NCBI RefSeq assembly: GCF_014297465.1
Contig: NZ_JACORT010000003.1
Location: 62,001 to 126,000, forward strand
DNA length: 64,000 nucleotides
Source of the DNA: Ramlibacter cellulosilyticus
GTDB lineage: Bacteria; Pseudomonadota; Gammaproteobacteria; Burkholderiales; Burkholderiaceae_C
Direction: 5' to 3'
Shown here one piece after another: positions 34,031-41,735 of the stretch (its first letter is position 1; every line of letters starts with the position of its first letter). The position numbers and the translations under genes are program-made. A model generated the notes under the pieces. It was not told where the DNA came from. It was given only the letters and a program-made list of their open reading frames with translations, and did not search any database.

Positions 34031-36304
34031 TCAGCGACCGGCTGTCGCCACTCCCGCGGGCACGGTGTCCCGTGCCTTGCCGCGGCCCAGGAGCCGCAGG
34101 GTGTAGATGCCCAGGTAGAGCGCACCGATCGAGAAGACGATGTCACCCGGCACGCGCAGCCAGACCAGGGTCTCCATCACCGGCGAGTGGATGATCTCCG
34201 CCGAGCGGGCGTACCACAGGCCCTGCGTGATCGCCGCCCACGCCTGGTAGATGCCGGCGGGCAGCAGCGACAGGAACACCATCATCGCGAGGCCGATGTT
34301 GAGGCCCCAGAAGGCGGGCTTGAGCAGGCGGTCGGCATGCAACTGGCGCGCGAACAGGTTGCGCAGGCAGAACAGCATCAGGCCGATGCCCAGCATGCCG
34401 TACACACCGAAGAGGGCGGCGTGGCCGTGGGCGGCGGTCATGTTGAGGCCCTGCACGTAGTACAGCGAGGCCGGCGGGTTGATGGCGAAGCCCAGGAGGC
34501 CGGCGCCCACGGTGTTCCAGAAGCCCACCGCGACGAAGCACAGCACGGGCCACTTGTAGGCGTTGAGCCAGGCCACGCCTTGCGAGCGCTGCCAGTTCTG
34601 CAGGGCTTCCAGGCCGATCAGCGTCAGCGGCACCACTTCGAGCGCCGAGAACACGGCACCGACGGCGATCACGGACGTTGGCGTGCCGGTCCAGTACAGG
34701 TGGTGCAGCGTGCCCAGGATGCCGCCGAACAGGAAGACGATGGTCTCGGCGACGATGGCGCGGTTGGCGCTCGAGGCGCGCACCAGGCCCAGCTTGGTGA
34801 AGATCAGGGCGATGACCGCCGTGGCGAACACTTCGAAGAAGCCTTCGACCCACAGGTGCACCAGCCACCAGCGCCAGTATTCGACCATCGAGTAGTGCGT
34901 GGTCTGGCCCCAGGTCAGCGAGGTGGCGTAGAAGCCGCCGATGCAGGTGGCCGACAGGAAGACCATGGCGATCAGGCCGCGGCTTTCCGAGGGCGTCTTG
35001 AGCGCGGGCCAGAGGGCGCGGCCCAGGAGCACGGCCCACAGGAGCAGGCCCACGAACAGCAGGTACTGCCAGACGCGGCCCATGCTGGTGAATTCCAGGC
35101 CCTGGTTGCCGACCCAGAAGCTGAAGTCGACGCCCTTGTGCTGCAGGTGGCCCAGCCAGCCGAAGGCGGTCGAGCCGACCACGATCAGCAGCAGCGCGTA
35201 GAACAGGAAGTCGACGCCCAGCTTCTGGAACTTCGGCTCCTTGCCTCCGAGCAGCGGCGCGATGTAGAGCCCCGTGGCGAGCCAGGCGGTGGCGATCCAG
35301 AAGATGCCGACCTGGGTGTGCGTCGTGCGGCTCACCACATAGGGCAGGATGTCCGACAGCGGGAAGCCGAAGAACGCCTGGCCTTCCACCGCGTAGTGCG
35401 CGGTGATGGCGCCCATGCCGATCTGCAGCAGCAGGAGACCCACGACGACGAAGAAGTACTTGCGCACGGCCTTCATCGAGGGCGTGGCCGGCACGCCGAG
35501 CAGCGGGTCGGCCTTCGGCGGAACGGCGGGTTCCTCGTGCTTGCCGGCGCCGTGCAGCCACAGCATGGCGGCGATGCCCGCGAGCAGCAGGATGATGGAG
35601 ACCATCGACCACATGGCGGCCGAGGTCGTCATCGTGTTGCCCACCAGCGGCTCGTGCGGCCAGTTGCTGGTGTACGAGAGGCCGGTCTCGCCGGGACGGT
35701 CCGTGGTGGCGGCCCAGGCGCTCCAGAAGAAGAACGCGGTGAGCGCCTCGCGGTCGGCGGCGTCGGGCACGTTGCCCTCGGTCATGGCGTACTGCTCGCG
35801 CAGCTTCATGAGCTTGGGGTCGGTGCCGAACAGGCCGGCGTAGTGGTCGGCGGTCTGGCGGATCGCCTGCGCGCGCAGGTCGCTGACCGTCACCTTGCCG
35901 GTGGCCGCGTCATACGTGTTGCGGCGCATCTCCTCCTTCAGCGCGCCCTGCACCGCGCCGCGCTCGGCGGCGGTGAGGTTGGACGCGTCCGCCGCGAGGG
36001 ACTTCGCGCGCATCGCCTGGAGCGTCTCCGCTTCGCGGTGCAGCCAGTCGGCCGACCAGTCCGGCGCGACGTAGGCGCCGTGGCCCCAGACGCTGCCCTG
36101 CTGCTGGCCGCCGCTCGCGAGCCAGACCTGCTGGCCTTTCTGGATCTGTTCGCCCGTGAAGAGCGTCTGCCCGCTCGCGGACACGACCGCCTGCGGGATG
36201 GGAGGGGCCGTCAGGTAGATCTGCAGGCCGAGGTAGCCGAGGGCGCCGAAGGACAGCACGAAGATCAGTGCCAGCCAGCGCCAGAGTGTCTTGCTGTTGC
36301 TCAT
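34031..36304 (-). CDS. norZ: Quinol-dependent nitric oxide reductase (qNOR)
   Basis: A 757-residue single-subunit enzyme reducing two NO to N2O in the inner membrane. The N-terminal extension between helix 1 and helix 2 (residues ~30-220, GQQVWLASGGQQQGSVWGHG and related) is the pseudo-cytochrome c domain that marks quinol-type NOR; no CxxCH is present. Active-site features: HLWVEGFFEVFATA, LHHLYWTG and AAHGHAALFGVYG, giving FeB and haem ligands. It follows the DUF2249 gene by 27 bases. Control by NsrR and an FNR-type factor is indicated by sites at 36638 and 36688. Confidence 0.95.
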   Translation of the reverse strand: MSNSKTLWRWLALIFVLSFGALGYLGLQIYLTAPPIPQAVVSASGQTLFTGEQIQKGQQVWLASGGQQQGSVWGHGAYVAPDWSADWLHREAETLQAMRAKSLAADASNLTAAERGAVQGALKEEMRRNTYDAATGKVTVSDLRAQAIRQTADHYAGLFGTDPKLMKLREQYAMTEGNVPDAADREALTAFFFWSAWAATTDRPGETGLSYTSNWPHEPLVGNTMTTSAAMWSMVSIILLLAGIAAMLWLHGAGKHEEPAVPPKADPLLGVPATPSMKAVRKYFFVVVGLLLLQIGMGAITAHYAVEGQAFFGFPLSDILPYVVSRTTHTQVGIFWIATAWLATGLYIAPLLGGKEPKFQKLGVDFLFYALLLIVVGSTAFGWLGHLQHKGVDFSFWVGNQGLEFTSMGRVWQYLLFVGLLLWAVLLGRALWPALKTPSESRGLIAMVFLSATCIGGFYATSLTWGQTTHYSMVEYWRWWLVHLWVEGFFEVFATAVIALIFTKLGLVRASSANRAIVAETIVFLFGGILGTLHHLYWTGTPTSVIAVGAVFSALEVVPLTLIGLEALQNWQRSQGVAWLNAYKWPVLCFVAVGFWNTVGAGLLGFAINPPASLYYVQGLNMTAAHGHAALFGVYGMLGIGLMLFCLRNLFARQLHADRLLKPAFWGLNIGLAMMVFLSLLPAGIYQAWAAITQGLWYARSAEIIHSPVMETLVWLRVPGDIVFSIGALYLGIYTLRLLGRGKARDTVPAGVATAGR

Positions 36305-36331
36305 GGTCTTTCTTCCTGGATGGTGAAGGGG

Positions 36332-36619
36332 TCAGCCGCCGCAGCCGCCGCCGCAGCAGCTGCCGCTTTCGGCGGCCGGGCCGGCCTGGGTGCGGGTGAT
36401 GGCGACGCGCCAGAGGTCGGGACCGGCCTCGAGGTAGTCCCAGGCGAACTGGCCCGGCATTTGCGCGTTGAACTGGTAGTACAGCGGCCGCGGATCGTGG
36501 TCGTTCACGAGCTCCAGCGCCTGGCCGGCGGACAGCGCGTGGAAGGTGGAGAAGATCAGCGGATGGCGGTCACGCGGCGCGATGGCGCGCACGTCGATGC
36601 GGGAAGCGGTCTGGGTCAT
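36332..36619 (-). CDS. DUF2249 protein
   Basis: A 95-residue protein of the DUF2249 family (RVDVR-like RIDVRAIAPRDRHPLIF; LELVNDHDPRPLYYQF), found widely beside denitrification and NO-stress genes. The C terminus ends with a cysteine-glycine tail (SCCGGGCGG) that could bind metal. It is the first gene of the nor operon, starting 19 bases downstream of the NsrR-like operator. Function is unproven; a role in NO reductase maturation or NO signalling has been suggested by context in many genomes. Confidence 0.85.
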   Translation of the reverse strand: MTQTASRIDVRAIAPRDRHPLIFSTFHALSAGQALELVNDHDPRPLYYQFNAQMPGQFAWDYLEAGPDLWRVAITRTQAGPAAESGSCCGGGCGG

Positions 36620-36637
36620 GCGGACTCCTCTGACTTG

Positions 36638-36660
36638 AAGGTGTATTTCGAATGCACCTA
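36638..36660. promoter_or_regulatory. NsrR-like operator upstream of the nor operon
   Basis: A 23-bp site with arms AAGGTGTA (36638-36645) and TGCACCTA (36653-36660) around TTTCGAA. It shares most positions with the nirK site at 30912. It overlaps the transcription start predicted from the FNR-type box (about 36653), the expected position for a repressor. Confidence 0.75.
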
Positions 36661-36687
36661 ATGTCGCGGACCGCCGCCGTCGGGGAT

Positions 36688-36701
36688 TTGACGCGGGTCA
36701 A
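36688..36701. promoter_or_regulatory. FNR/Dnr-type box upstream of the nor operon
   Basis: TTGACGCGGGTCAA is a fully matching TTGAY-N4-RTCAA palindrome. With the usual -41.5 centre, transcription would start near 36653, 34 bases before the DUF2249 gene. The adjoining NsrR site then covers +1, giving activation by low oxygen or NO and repression when NO is absent. Confidence 0.75.
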
Positions 36702-36845
36702 GGTTTGGTGAGCCGGGGATGGCATCCGGGAACTGTTGCGGGCCCTGGGCCGCCCCGTTCGCGGCCTGCGTGGCGCGGGTGCATCGACGCGCATCGCTCA
36801 CTGGACTACCTTCTGGCCGTTGGCGGCCAGGTTAGGCGCTGAGCA

Positions 36846-37170
36846 GGGTTGTCCACGGCGGCGGGCGTCGCTTGCGACGAACGCACGCCGCGGTGGGCAA
36901 CCCGTGTTCAGGGCGCTGCGTTGGCTGTTGGCTTGACGCGGGGTGCGCTCCGCGCCGATGTTCGAGCTGACTTCCGTGCCCCGCGGGTGACTGCCCTGCA
37001 TCGCTGGCCGCCAGACGGCCAACCCCAGACCAGCGGCGCCCCGGGTGCCGGAAGACCCAAACGGGCAACAGGGTGTAGCGCCAAGGTGTACCGCCAGGAG
37101 CGCCAGTCAGTGAGCGACCCGCGTGGGCTTCCGACACGGCAGTCATACCGCAATTTGCAGGAGTCTGTCC
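36846..37170 (+). ncRNA. Candidate bridge RNA region of the IS110 element
   Basis: This ~325-base stretch has no gene on either strand. It contains an 18-base imperfect stem (36846-36863 with 36888-36905, 16 of 18 paired) with an inner GTCGC-TT-GCGAC hairpin at 36867-36878, and a longer-range pairing between 36813-36830 and 37004-37020. IS110-group elements encode a structured guide (bridge) RNA in exactly this 5' non-coding position. The assignment is by position and structure only. Confidence 0.45.
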
Positions 37171-38379
37171 ATGACCAAGCGTTTTGCCGGGCTGGATTGG
37201 GCCAGCCGAATCCACGCAGTGTGCGTGATTGACGCACACGGCAAGGTCGTTGCGCGACTGAAGGTCACCCACGATGCGGCCGGCTTGGCCGAGCTGTGCC
37301 GCTGGTTGCGATCCATGAAGGTCGACGCCGTGGCGATCGAGCGTCCTTCCGGATTGGTGGTCGACACCTTGCTCGAAGCAGGTTTTACCGTGGTGCCGAT
37401 TCATCCAAATGTGGTGAAGGCCACGCGCCCGCGCTACCGCAGCCATGGCGGCAAGAGCGATGATGGGGATGCCTATCTGCTGGCCGACCTGCTGCGCACG
37501 GATGGCCACCGCTTCAAGGCGCTGCTGACTGAATGCGATCAGATACGCGCGCTGCGCGCCATGGTACGCGGGCGCGATGATCTGGTAGCTACCCGGGTCC
37601 AGCTGGCCAACCAGTTGCGCGAGTTGCTGCAGTCCTTCTGGCCAGGCGCCGCAGAAGTGTTCTGCGAGATCGACTCGCCCATCGCGCTGGCCTTCATCGA
37701 GAGCTATCCGACGCCTGCATCAGCAGCTCGCCTGGGTGCCCGGAGGATGGCCAGCTTCTGCTCGAAGCATGCCTACAGCGGCCGCAGGTCGCCCGAGGAG
37801 TTGCTGCAGCGGCTGCGCCAGGCTGCATCGGGCGGCGCGGCTGAACTCGAGGCGCAGGCCAAGGGAGCACTCGCCCTGGCGCTGGTGCGCGTTCTGCAGC
37901 CGTTGCTGGAGCAACTGCGGCTGCTGAGCAAGAGCATCGAACAAGCCGTAGAGAGCAGCGACGACGGCCGCATCATCATGAGCTTCCCCCGAGCTGGCCG
38001 CGTGTGCGCAGCCCAGATCCTGTCAGAACTCGGCAGCGTTCGCGAACGCTTTGCCGACCTAGAGCAACTCGAAGGTGAGGCCGGCGTCACCCCGGTAACC
38101 AGGGAATCCGGCAAGAGCAAGGTCGTGGTCTTCCGGTGGGCATGCAACCACCGGCTGCGCGCTGCGCTAACTTGCCTGGCGAGCAACTCCCGACATGAGA
38201 ATTCTTGGGCCGCAGCGACCTACGCGAAAGCCCGCGCACGCGGTTGCCAGCATGCTCACGCCATACGCATCCTCGCTCGCGCCTGGCTGCGAGTCATCTG
38301 GCGGGCTTGGCAGGACCGCCGACCCTACGACCCACAGCGGCATACAGCGGCCAAGCTCTACATCGCAACTGGGGGTTGA
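37171..38379 (+). CDS. IS110-family transposase (DEDD recombinase)
   Basis: A 402-residue protein. The N-terminal DEDD RuvC-like domain shows D in FAGLDWASRIH, E in AIERPSG and the paired aspartates in KSDDGDAYLLADL. The C-terminal transposase_20 domain has the serine region GVTPVTRESGKSKVV. It is intact. The ATG at 37171 follows GCAGGAG. Enzymes of this type insert the element at a target chosen by an element-encoded RNA. Confidence 0.93.
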   Translation: MTKRFAGLDWASRIHAVCVIDAHGKVVARLKVTHDAAGLAELCRWLRSMKVDAVAIERPSGLVVDTLLEAGFTVVPIHPNVVKATRPRYRSHGGKSDDGDAYLLADLLRTDGHRFKALLTECDQIRALRAMVRGRDDLVATRVQLANQLRELLQSFWPGAAEVFCEIDSPIALAFIESYPTPASAARLGARRMASFCSKHAYSGRRSPEELLQRLRQAASGGAAELEAQAKGALALALVRVLQPLLEQLRLLSKSIEQAVESSDDGRIIMSFPRAGRVCAAQILSELGSVRERFADLEQLEGEAGVTPVTRESGKSKVVVFRWACNHRLRAALTCLASNSRHENSWAAATYAKARARGCQHAHAIRILARAWLRVIWRAWQDRRPYDPQRHTAAKLYIATGG

Positions 38380-38389
38380 CACAGGGTGT

Positions 38390-38466
38390 CTGGGGTGCCC
38401 TTCGGGCAACCCAGCCTACGGACAACCGACGCAGCGTAGGCTGGGTTGCCCGAAGGGCACCCCAGC
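38390..38466. repeat. Intergenic repeat, family A, next to the IS110 right end
   Basis: Two inverse arms: CTGGGGTGCCCTTCGGGCAA ending AGCCTAC (38390-38419) and GTAGGCTGGGTTGCCCGAAG ending CCCCAGC (38436-38466). The order is the reverse of the usual (right arm first). The first arm starts only 10 bases after the transposase stop. Confidence 0.8.
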
Positions 38467-38538
38467 TTTTCCCCACCGCGCACCGCCTGGGGCGCGATGT
38501 CAAAAGCAGGAACAGGCGCAACGCGCCCGTTCAGGAAA

Positions 38539-38568
38539 GCCCTGGGTTCCCGCCTCCGCGGGAATGAC
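38539..38568. repeat. Half REP-like element, family B
   Basis: CCCTGGGTTCCCGCCTCCGC followed by GGGAATGAC, the right half of the elements at 568 and 47134. It ends 12 bases before the stop codon of the diheme cytochrome gene. Confidence 0.7.
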
Positions 38569-38580
38569 CAGGGGCAGGAC

Positions 38581-39384
38581 TCACCGCGCCGGCGCGCTCC
38601 CCGCGCTCCCCACGATCGCCAGCACCGAGTAGTACCGCGCCACCGCCTCGATCTCCTCCGGTGTCATCTGCCGCGCGATGTTGCGCATCGCTTGCAGGGT
38701 GTCGTTGCGCCGCACGCCGCTCGCGAACTGCTGCAGTTGCGTCGAGAGGTAGGCGTGGGACATGCCTTCCAGCCAGGGGCTGCCGGGCTTCTTGTCGATG
38801 CCGCCGTGGCAGGAGGCGCAGGGTGCGATGTTGCGCAGCGGGTCGCCGACGGTCACCAGGCGCGGCACGGGCGTGGGGGCCGGGGCGGGCGAGGGCCGTG
38901 GCAGCTGCGCGTAGAAGGCGGAGAGGTCGCGGATGTCCTGCTCCGAGAGGCCGGACGCGAGCGCCTGCATCAGCACGTGGCGGCGCTGGCCATTCTTGTA
39001 GTCCACGAGCTGCTTGTAGACCACTTCGGCATACTGGCCCGCGAGGTTGGGGACGTCGGAGCTGCTCACGCCGCGGGCGCCGTGGCACATCGTGCAGCGC
39101 AGGGCCAGCGTGCCGCCGCGGCCGACGTCGCCGCCCGCCGTGCCCTGCAGGCCGGCGACCATGGACACGCGGCTCGCCTGCGGGTCGTCCATCTTCAGTT
39201 CGGTGCTCCAAGTCGAAGGCACGCCGGCGATGCGGCAGATCGCGTCCCACAGGCCGCCGGCCGTGAAGTCGGGCTTCACCTGCGGCAGCCAGAAGAAGCC
39301 GACCAGGATCGTCGCGACCAGCAGCGCGAGGAGTGCGGCCAGCGCCTTGCGCACGCCGCGGTGGCCGAGCGCCGAGTCCTTCAT
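38581..39384 (-). CDS. Membrane-anchored diheme cytochrome c (c4-like)
   Basis: A 267-residue protein. An N-terminal membrane segment (ALAALLALLVATILVGFFWL) has no clear cleavage site and probably anchors it. Two haem motifs are present, CTMCH and CASCH, each followed by a class I fold as in cytochrome c4. The ATG overlaps the stop of the oxidase subunit I gene (ATGA). It is likely an electron donor subunit of the ba3-type oxidase encoded upstream in the operon, or replaces the cytochrome domain fused to subunit II in other oxidases. Confidence 0.88.
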   Translation of the reverse strand: MKDSALGHRGVRKALAALLALLVATILVGFFWLPQVKPDFTAGGLWDAICRIAGVPSTWSTELKMDDPQASRVSMVAGLQGTAGGDVGRGGTLALRCTMCHGARGVSSSDVPNLAGQYAEVVYKQLVDYKNGQRRHVLMQALASGLSEQDIRDLSAFYAQLPRPSPAPAPTPVPRLVTVGDPLRNIAPCASCHGGIDKKPGSPWLEGMSHAYLSTQLQQFASGVRRNDTLQAMRNIARQMTPEEIEAVARYYSVLAIVGSAGSAPAR

Positions 39385-41003
39385 CGCGGGCCCCCCACGC
39401 GCACCACCGGAACCGAGGTCCCGGGCAGCGAGGCGAGCTGCACGATCGGGAAGCCGTAGTTCACGACCGTGAGGCCGATCATGAGGCCCACCCACAGCCC
39501 GAAGCTGTTCAGGGCCAGCGGCACCGGAGCGGCATGCACCGCCCGCGCGAAGGTGTACGGCACCTCCGGCCCATTGGCGCGCCGCCGGGCCGTCGCCAGG
39601 ATCCAGATGAACATCAGCCCCGAGATCACCAGCATCAGCCCGCCGATCGAGGAGATCGTGACCGTGATCGCCTGCGGATGCAGCAGCGGGTGGCTGTAGT
39701 CGTAGTAGGCCATGCGCCGCGGCATGCCGAGCAGGCCCACCCAGTGCCAGGGCAGCGTGGTGATCATCATTCCCACGAACCACAGCCACAGCTGCCACTT
39801 CATCAGCCGCGTCGGCAGCGGCCCGCAGCGCAGCAGCTGCGGCCACAGGTCGTAGGCCACCACGAAATACATGATCACGATCGCGCCGGCGAAGATCAGG
39901 TGGAAGTGGCCGGTGACCCAGTGCGTGTTGTGCACGGTCTCGTTGAGCTGGTAGCTCATGTTGATGATGCCGCCCGCGCCGCCGAAGCCGAGCATGATGA
40001 AGGCGAAGGCCACCGCCAGCATGTACGGGTTGTCCCAGGGGAGGGCCTTCACCCAGCCGAAGGCGCCGCGGCCACCGCGCAGGCGCGCCGCGATCTCCAC
40101 CGAAGCGCAGATGGTGAACACCGTCAGCAGCGTCGGCACCGACACCATCGCCGTGAAGACCGCATGCAGGAACTTGAAGCCCGCCCCCACCTGCGGATCG
40201 GCGAACAGGTGGTGGATGCCGATCGGCATCGAGAACACCAGGAACAGCACGAAGGCCACGCGCCCCATCGTGTCGCTGTAGAGGCGGCCGCCGATCGCGC
40301 GCGGGATGATCGTGTAGAACGCGATGTAGGCCGGCATCAGCCAGAAGTAGACGATCGCGTGCAGCGTCCACGAGAACAGCACGCGTGCGAGGCCGGCGTC
40401 GATGGTGTCCTTCCAGCCGAAGGCGGCGGGCAGGATCAGGAGGATCACCTCCGACGCTGCACCCACCGACGTCCACGCCCACAGGTACGCACCGGTGGTG
40501 TTGCCGAACATCGCCAGCGGCACGGTGGCGCCCGGGTTGTCCTTCTTCCAGCGGTACAGGTTCCAGGACGTCAGGCCGACCCAGATCCACGAACCCACCA
40601 CCACCAGCACGACGCCGAGGTAGTAGAAGACGCTGCCGATCATGGGCGGGTAGAAGGTATAGAGCACCGAGGCGTGGCCCAGTGCGACCGGCGTCGCGGC
40701 CACCACCGTGCCGAGCACCACCAGCCAGAAGCCGGCCCACGCCCAGCGCACGCCGAGCAGCGGCCGCCCCAGCGACAGCTCGGTGATCGCATACCCGAAG
40801 CCCATGGCCACCAGTGTCGGCAGCACGTAGGCCATGACGGTGCCGTGGGTCGTGACGGAGCGGTAGTACAGCTCCGGGTTGCTCACCCAGGGCACCAGGG
40901 GGCTGCGCGCCACCATCTGCCACTCGCCGAGCACCAGCGCCACCGCGAAGCCGGCGAAGGCCACCCAGAAATGCGCGAGGACGAGGCGTCTAGCGAGAAA
41001 CAC
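39381..41003 (-). CDS. B-family (ba3-type) cytochrome c oxidase subunit I
   Basis: A 540-residue haem-copper oxidase subunit. H53 (TTHGTVM) is a low-spin haem ligand; the CuB histidine and cross-linked tyrosine are H215 and Y219 in LHAIVYFWLMPAY; a second CuB pair is in GIHHLFADP; and THWVTGHFH holds the remaining haem ligands. The lack of the A-family K- and D-channel signatures and the helix VI sequence fit B-type oxidases, which have high oxygen affinity and some NO reductase activity. The start overlaps the end of subunit II by 14 bases. Confidence 0.88.
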   Translation of the reverse strand: MFLARRLVLAHFWVAFAGFAVALVLGEWQMVARSPLVPWVSNPELYYRSVTTHGTVMAYVLPTLVAMGFGYAITELSLGRPLLGVRWAWAGFWLVVLGTVVAATPVALGHASVLYTFYPPMIGSVFYYLGVVLVVVGSWIWVGLTSWNLYRWKKDNPGATVPLAMFGNTTGAYLWAWTSVGAASEVILLILPAAFGWKDTIDAGLARVLFSWTLHAIVYFWLMPAYIAFYTIIPRAIGGRLYSDTMGRVAFVLFLVFSMPIGIHHLFADPQVGAGFKFLHAVFTAMVSVPTLLTVFTICASVEIAARLRGGRGAFGWVKALPWDNPYMLAVAFAFIMLGFGGAGGIINMSYQLNETVHNTHWVTGHFHLIFAGAIVIMYFVVAYDLWPQLLRCGPLPTRLMKWQLWLWFVGMMITTLPWHWVGLLGMPRRMAYYDYSHPLLHPQAITVTISSIGGLMLVISGLMFIWILATARRRANGPEVPYTFARAVHAAPVPLALNSFGLWVGLMIGLTVVNYGFPIVQLASLPGTSVPVVRVGGPR

Positions 41004-41553
41004 AGCTCAAGGTCCTTCCCGCTTCCGCGCTGCGCATGAACTCGTTGGCATCCACCACCTGCACGCGGGCCCACATGCCTTCGTGGCCCACGCCGCAGTA
41101 TTCGTGGCAGGGCATGAGCTGCTCGCCTACCTGCGGAAAGCGTGCGGTGAAGGTGGAAACGAAGCCCGGGATCAGCATCACGTTCGCATTCGTCTTGCCG
41201 ACCACGAAGCCGTGCACCACGTCGGTGGCGGTGGCGCGGAAGGTGACGGGCGTGTCCGCCGGCACCACGAGGCACTGCGGCGTGAACGAGTACTGCTGCG
41301 CGACCAGCCGCACCGTCACCTTGCCTTGCGCGTCCACGGCCGTCCCCAGGTTGGATTCGACGAACTCGCCCTGCATGTGCAGCGTGAGCGGGTCGATGGT
41401 CTCCACGCGCGAGGGCGGCATGGCGGCCCAGTGCAGGCCGGTGACGACCATCATCGCCACCAGCAGGAAGATGATGCCGCCGACGATCCAGGCCCAGCGC
41501 CGCTCCGCGCGCTCGGCCGCGGCCGCACCCGGTGAATGCATCGCCGTGCTCAT
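40990..41553 (-). CDS. ba3-type oxidase subunit II (CuA protein)
   Basis: A 187-residue protein with one N-terminal membrane helix and a periplasmic cupredoxin domain. The binuclear CuA motif CHEYCGVGHEGM is complete, and the further histidine is in DVVHGFVV. Length and motif fit ba3-type subunit II. Its ATG overlaps the stop of the small membrane gene before it (ATGA). Confidence 0.9.
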   Translation of the reverse strand: MSTAMHSPGAAAAERAERRWAWIVGGIIFLLVAMMVVTGLHWAAMPPSRVETIDPLTLHMQGEFVESNLGTAVDAQGKVTVRLVAQQYSFTPQCLVVPADTPVTFRATATDVVHGFVVGKTNANVMLIPGFVSTFTARFPQVGEQLMPCHEYCGVGHEGMWARVQVVDANEFMRSAEAGRTLSCVSR

Positions 41554-41735
41554 TGGGTCGCGCCCCGCGGCAGGTACGCGAGGAAGTAGAAGAGGAAGTA
41601 CGTGAGCACCACCAGGAAGGTCGCGAGACCGGCCACCGCCCAGGTACCGCGCGGCCCCTCGCTCACGATGCGCTCGATCGCTTCGTCTTCCGCCTGCTCT
41701 TCGCGCGTCGGTTGCGTTGCCATGCCTTGCTTCAT
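41550..41735 (-). CDS. Small single-pass membrane protein of the ba3 oxidase operon
   Basis: A 61-residue protein with a charged N-terminal half (EEQAEDEAIERIV) and one membrane helix (AVAGLATFLVVLTYFLFYFLA). It overlaps both neighbours by four bases (ATGA at each end), so it is a designed member of the operon. It may be a small oxidase subunit like the IIa subunit of ba3 enzymes, but sequence alone cannot confirm this. The start at 41735 is set by the overlap; MATQPT at 41723 is the alternative. Confidence 0.7.
   Translation of the reverse strand: MKQGMATQPTREEQAEDEAIERIVSEGPRGTWAVAGLATFLVVLTYFLFYFLAYLPRGATQ

Larger units (their letters stand above)
36840..38385 (+). mobile_element. IS110-family insertion sequence (ends not exactly located)
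   Basis: A DEDD transposase gene with ~330 bases of non-coding DNA before it and almost none after it, the layout of the IS110 group. Base composition and codon use (CATACAGCGG, GCTATCCGACG) are slightly lower in GC than the neighbours. The right end lies between the stop codon at 38379 and the family A repeat starting at 38390. The left end is uncertain; I place it near 36840 from where the host nor promoter features end. Confidence 0.75.

Noticed and set aside
36849..37232. Open frame inside the IS110 5' region as a protein
   Set aside because: No ribosome site and no family likeness; it runs into the transposase gene in another phase. The region is better read as non-coding and structured.
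39381..41003. Subunit I of the ba3-type operon as an NO reductase (sNOR-like)
   Set aside because: The H-x3-Y pair (H215, Y219) of oxygen-reducing enzymes is intact, so an oxidase is the simpler call, though side NO reductase activity is possible.
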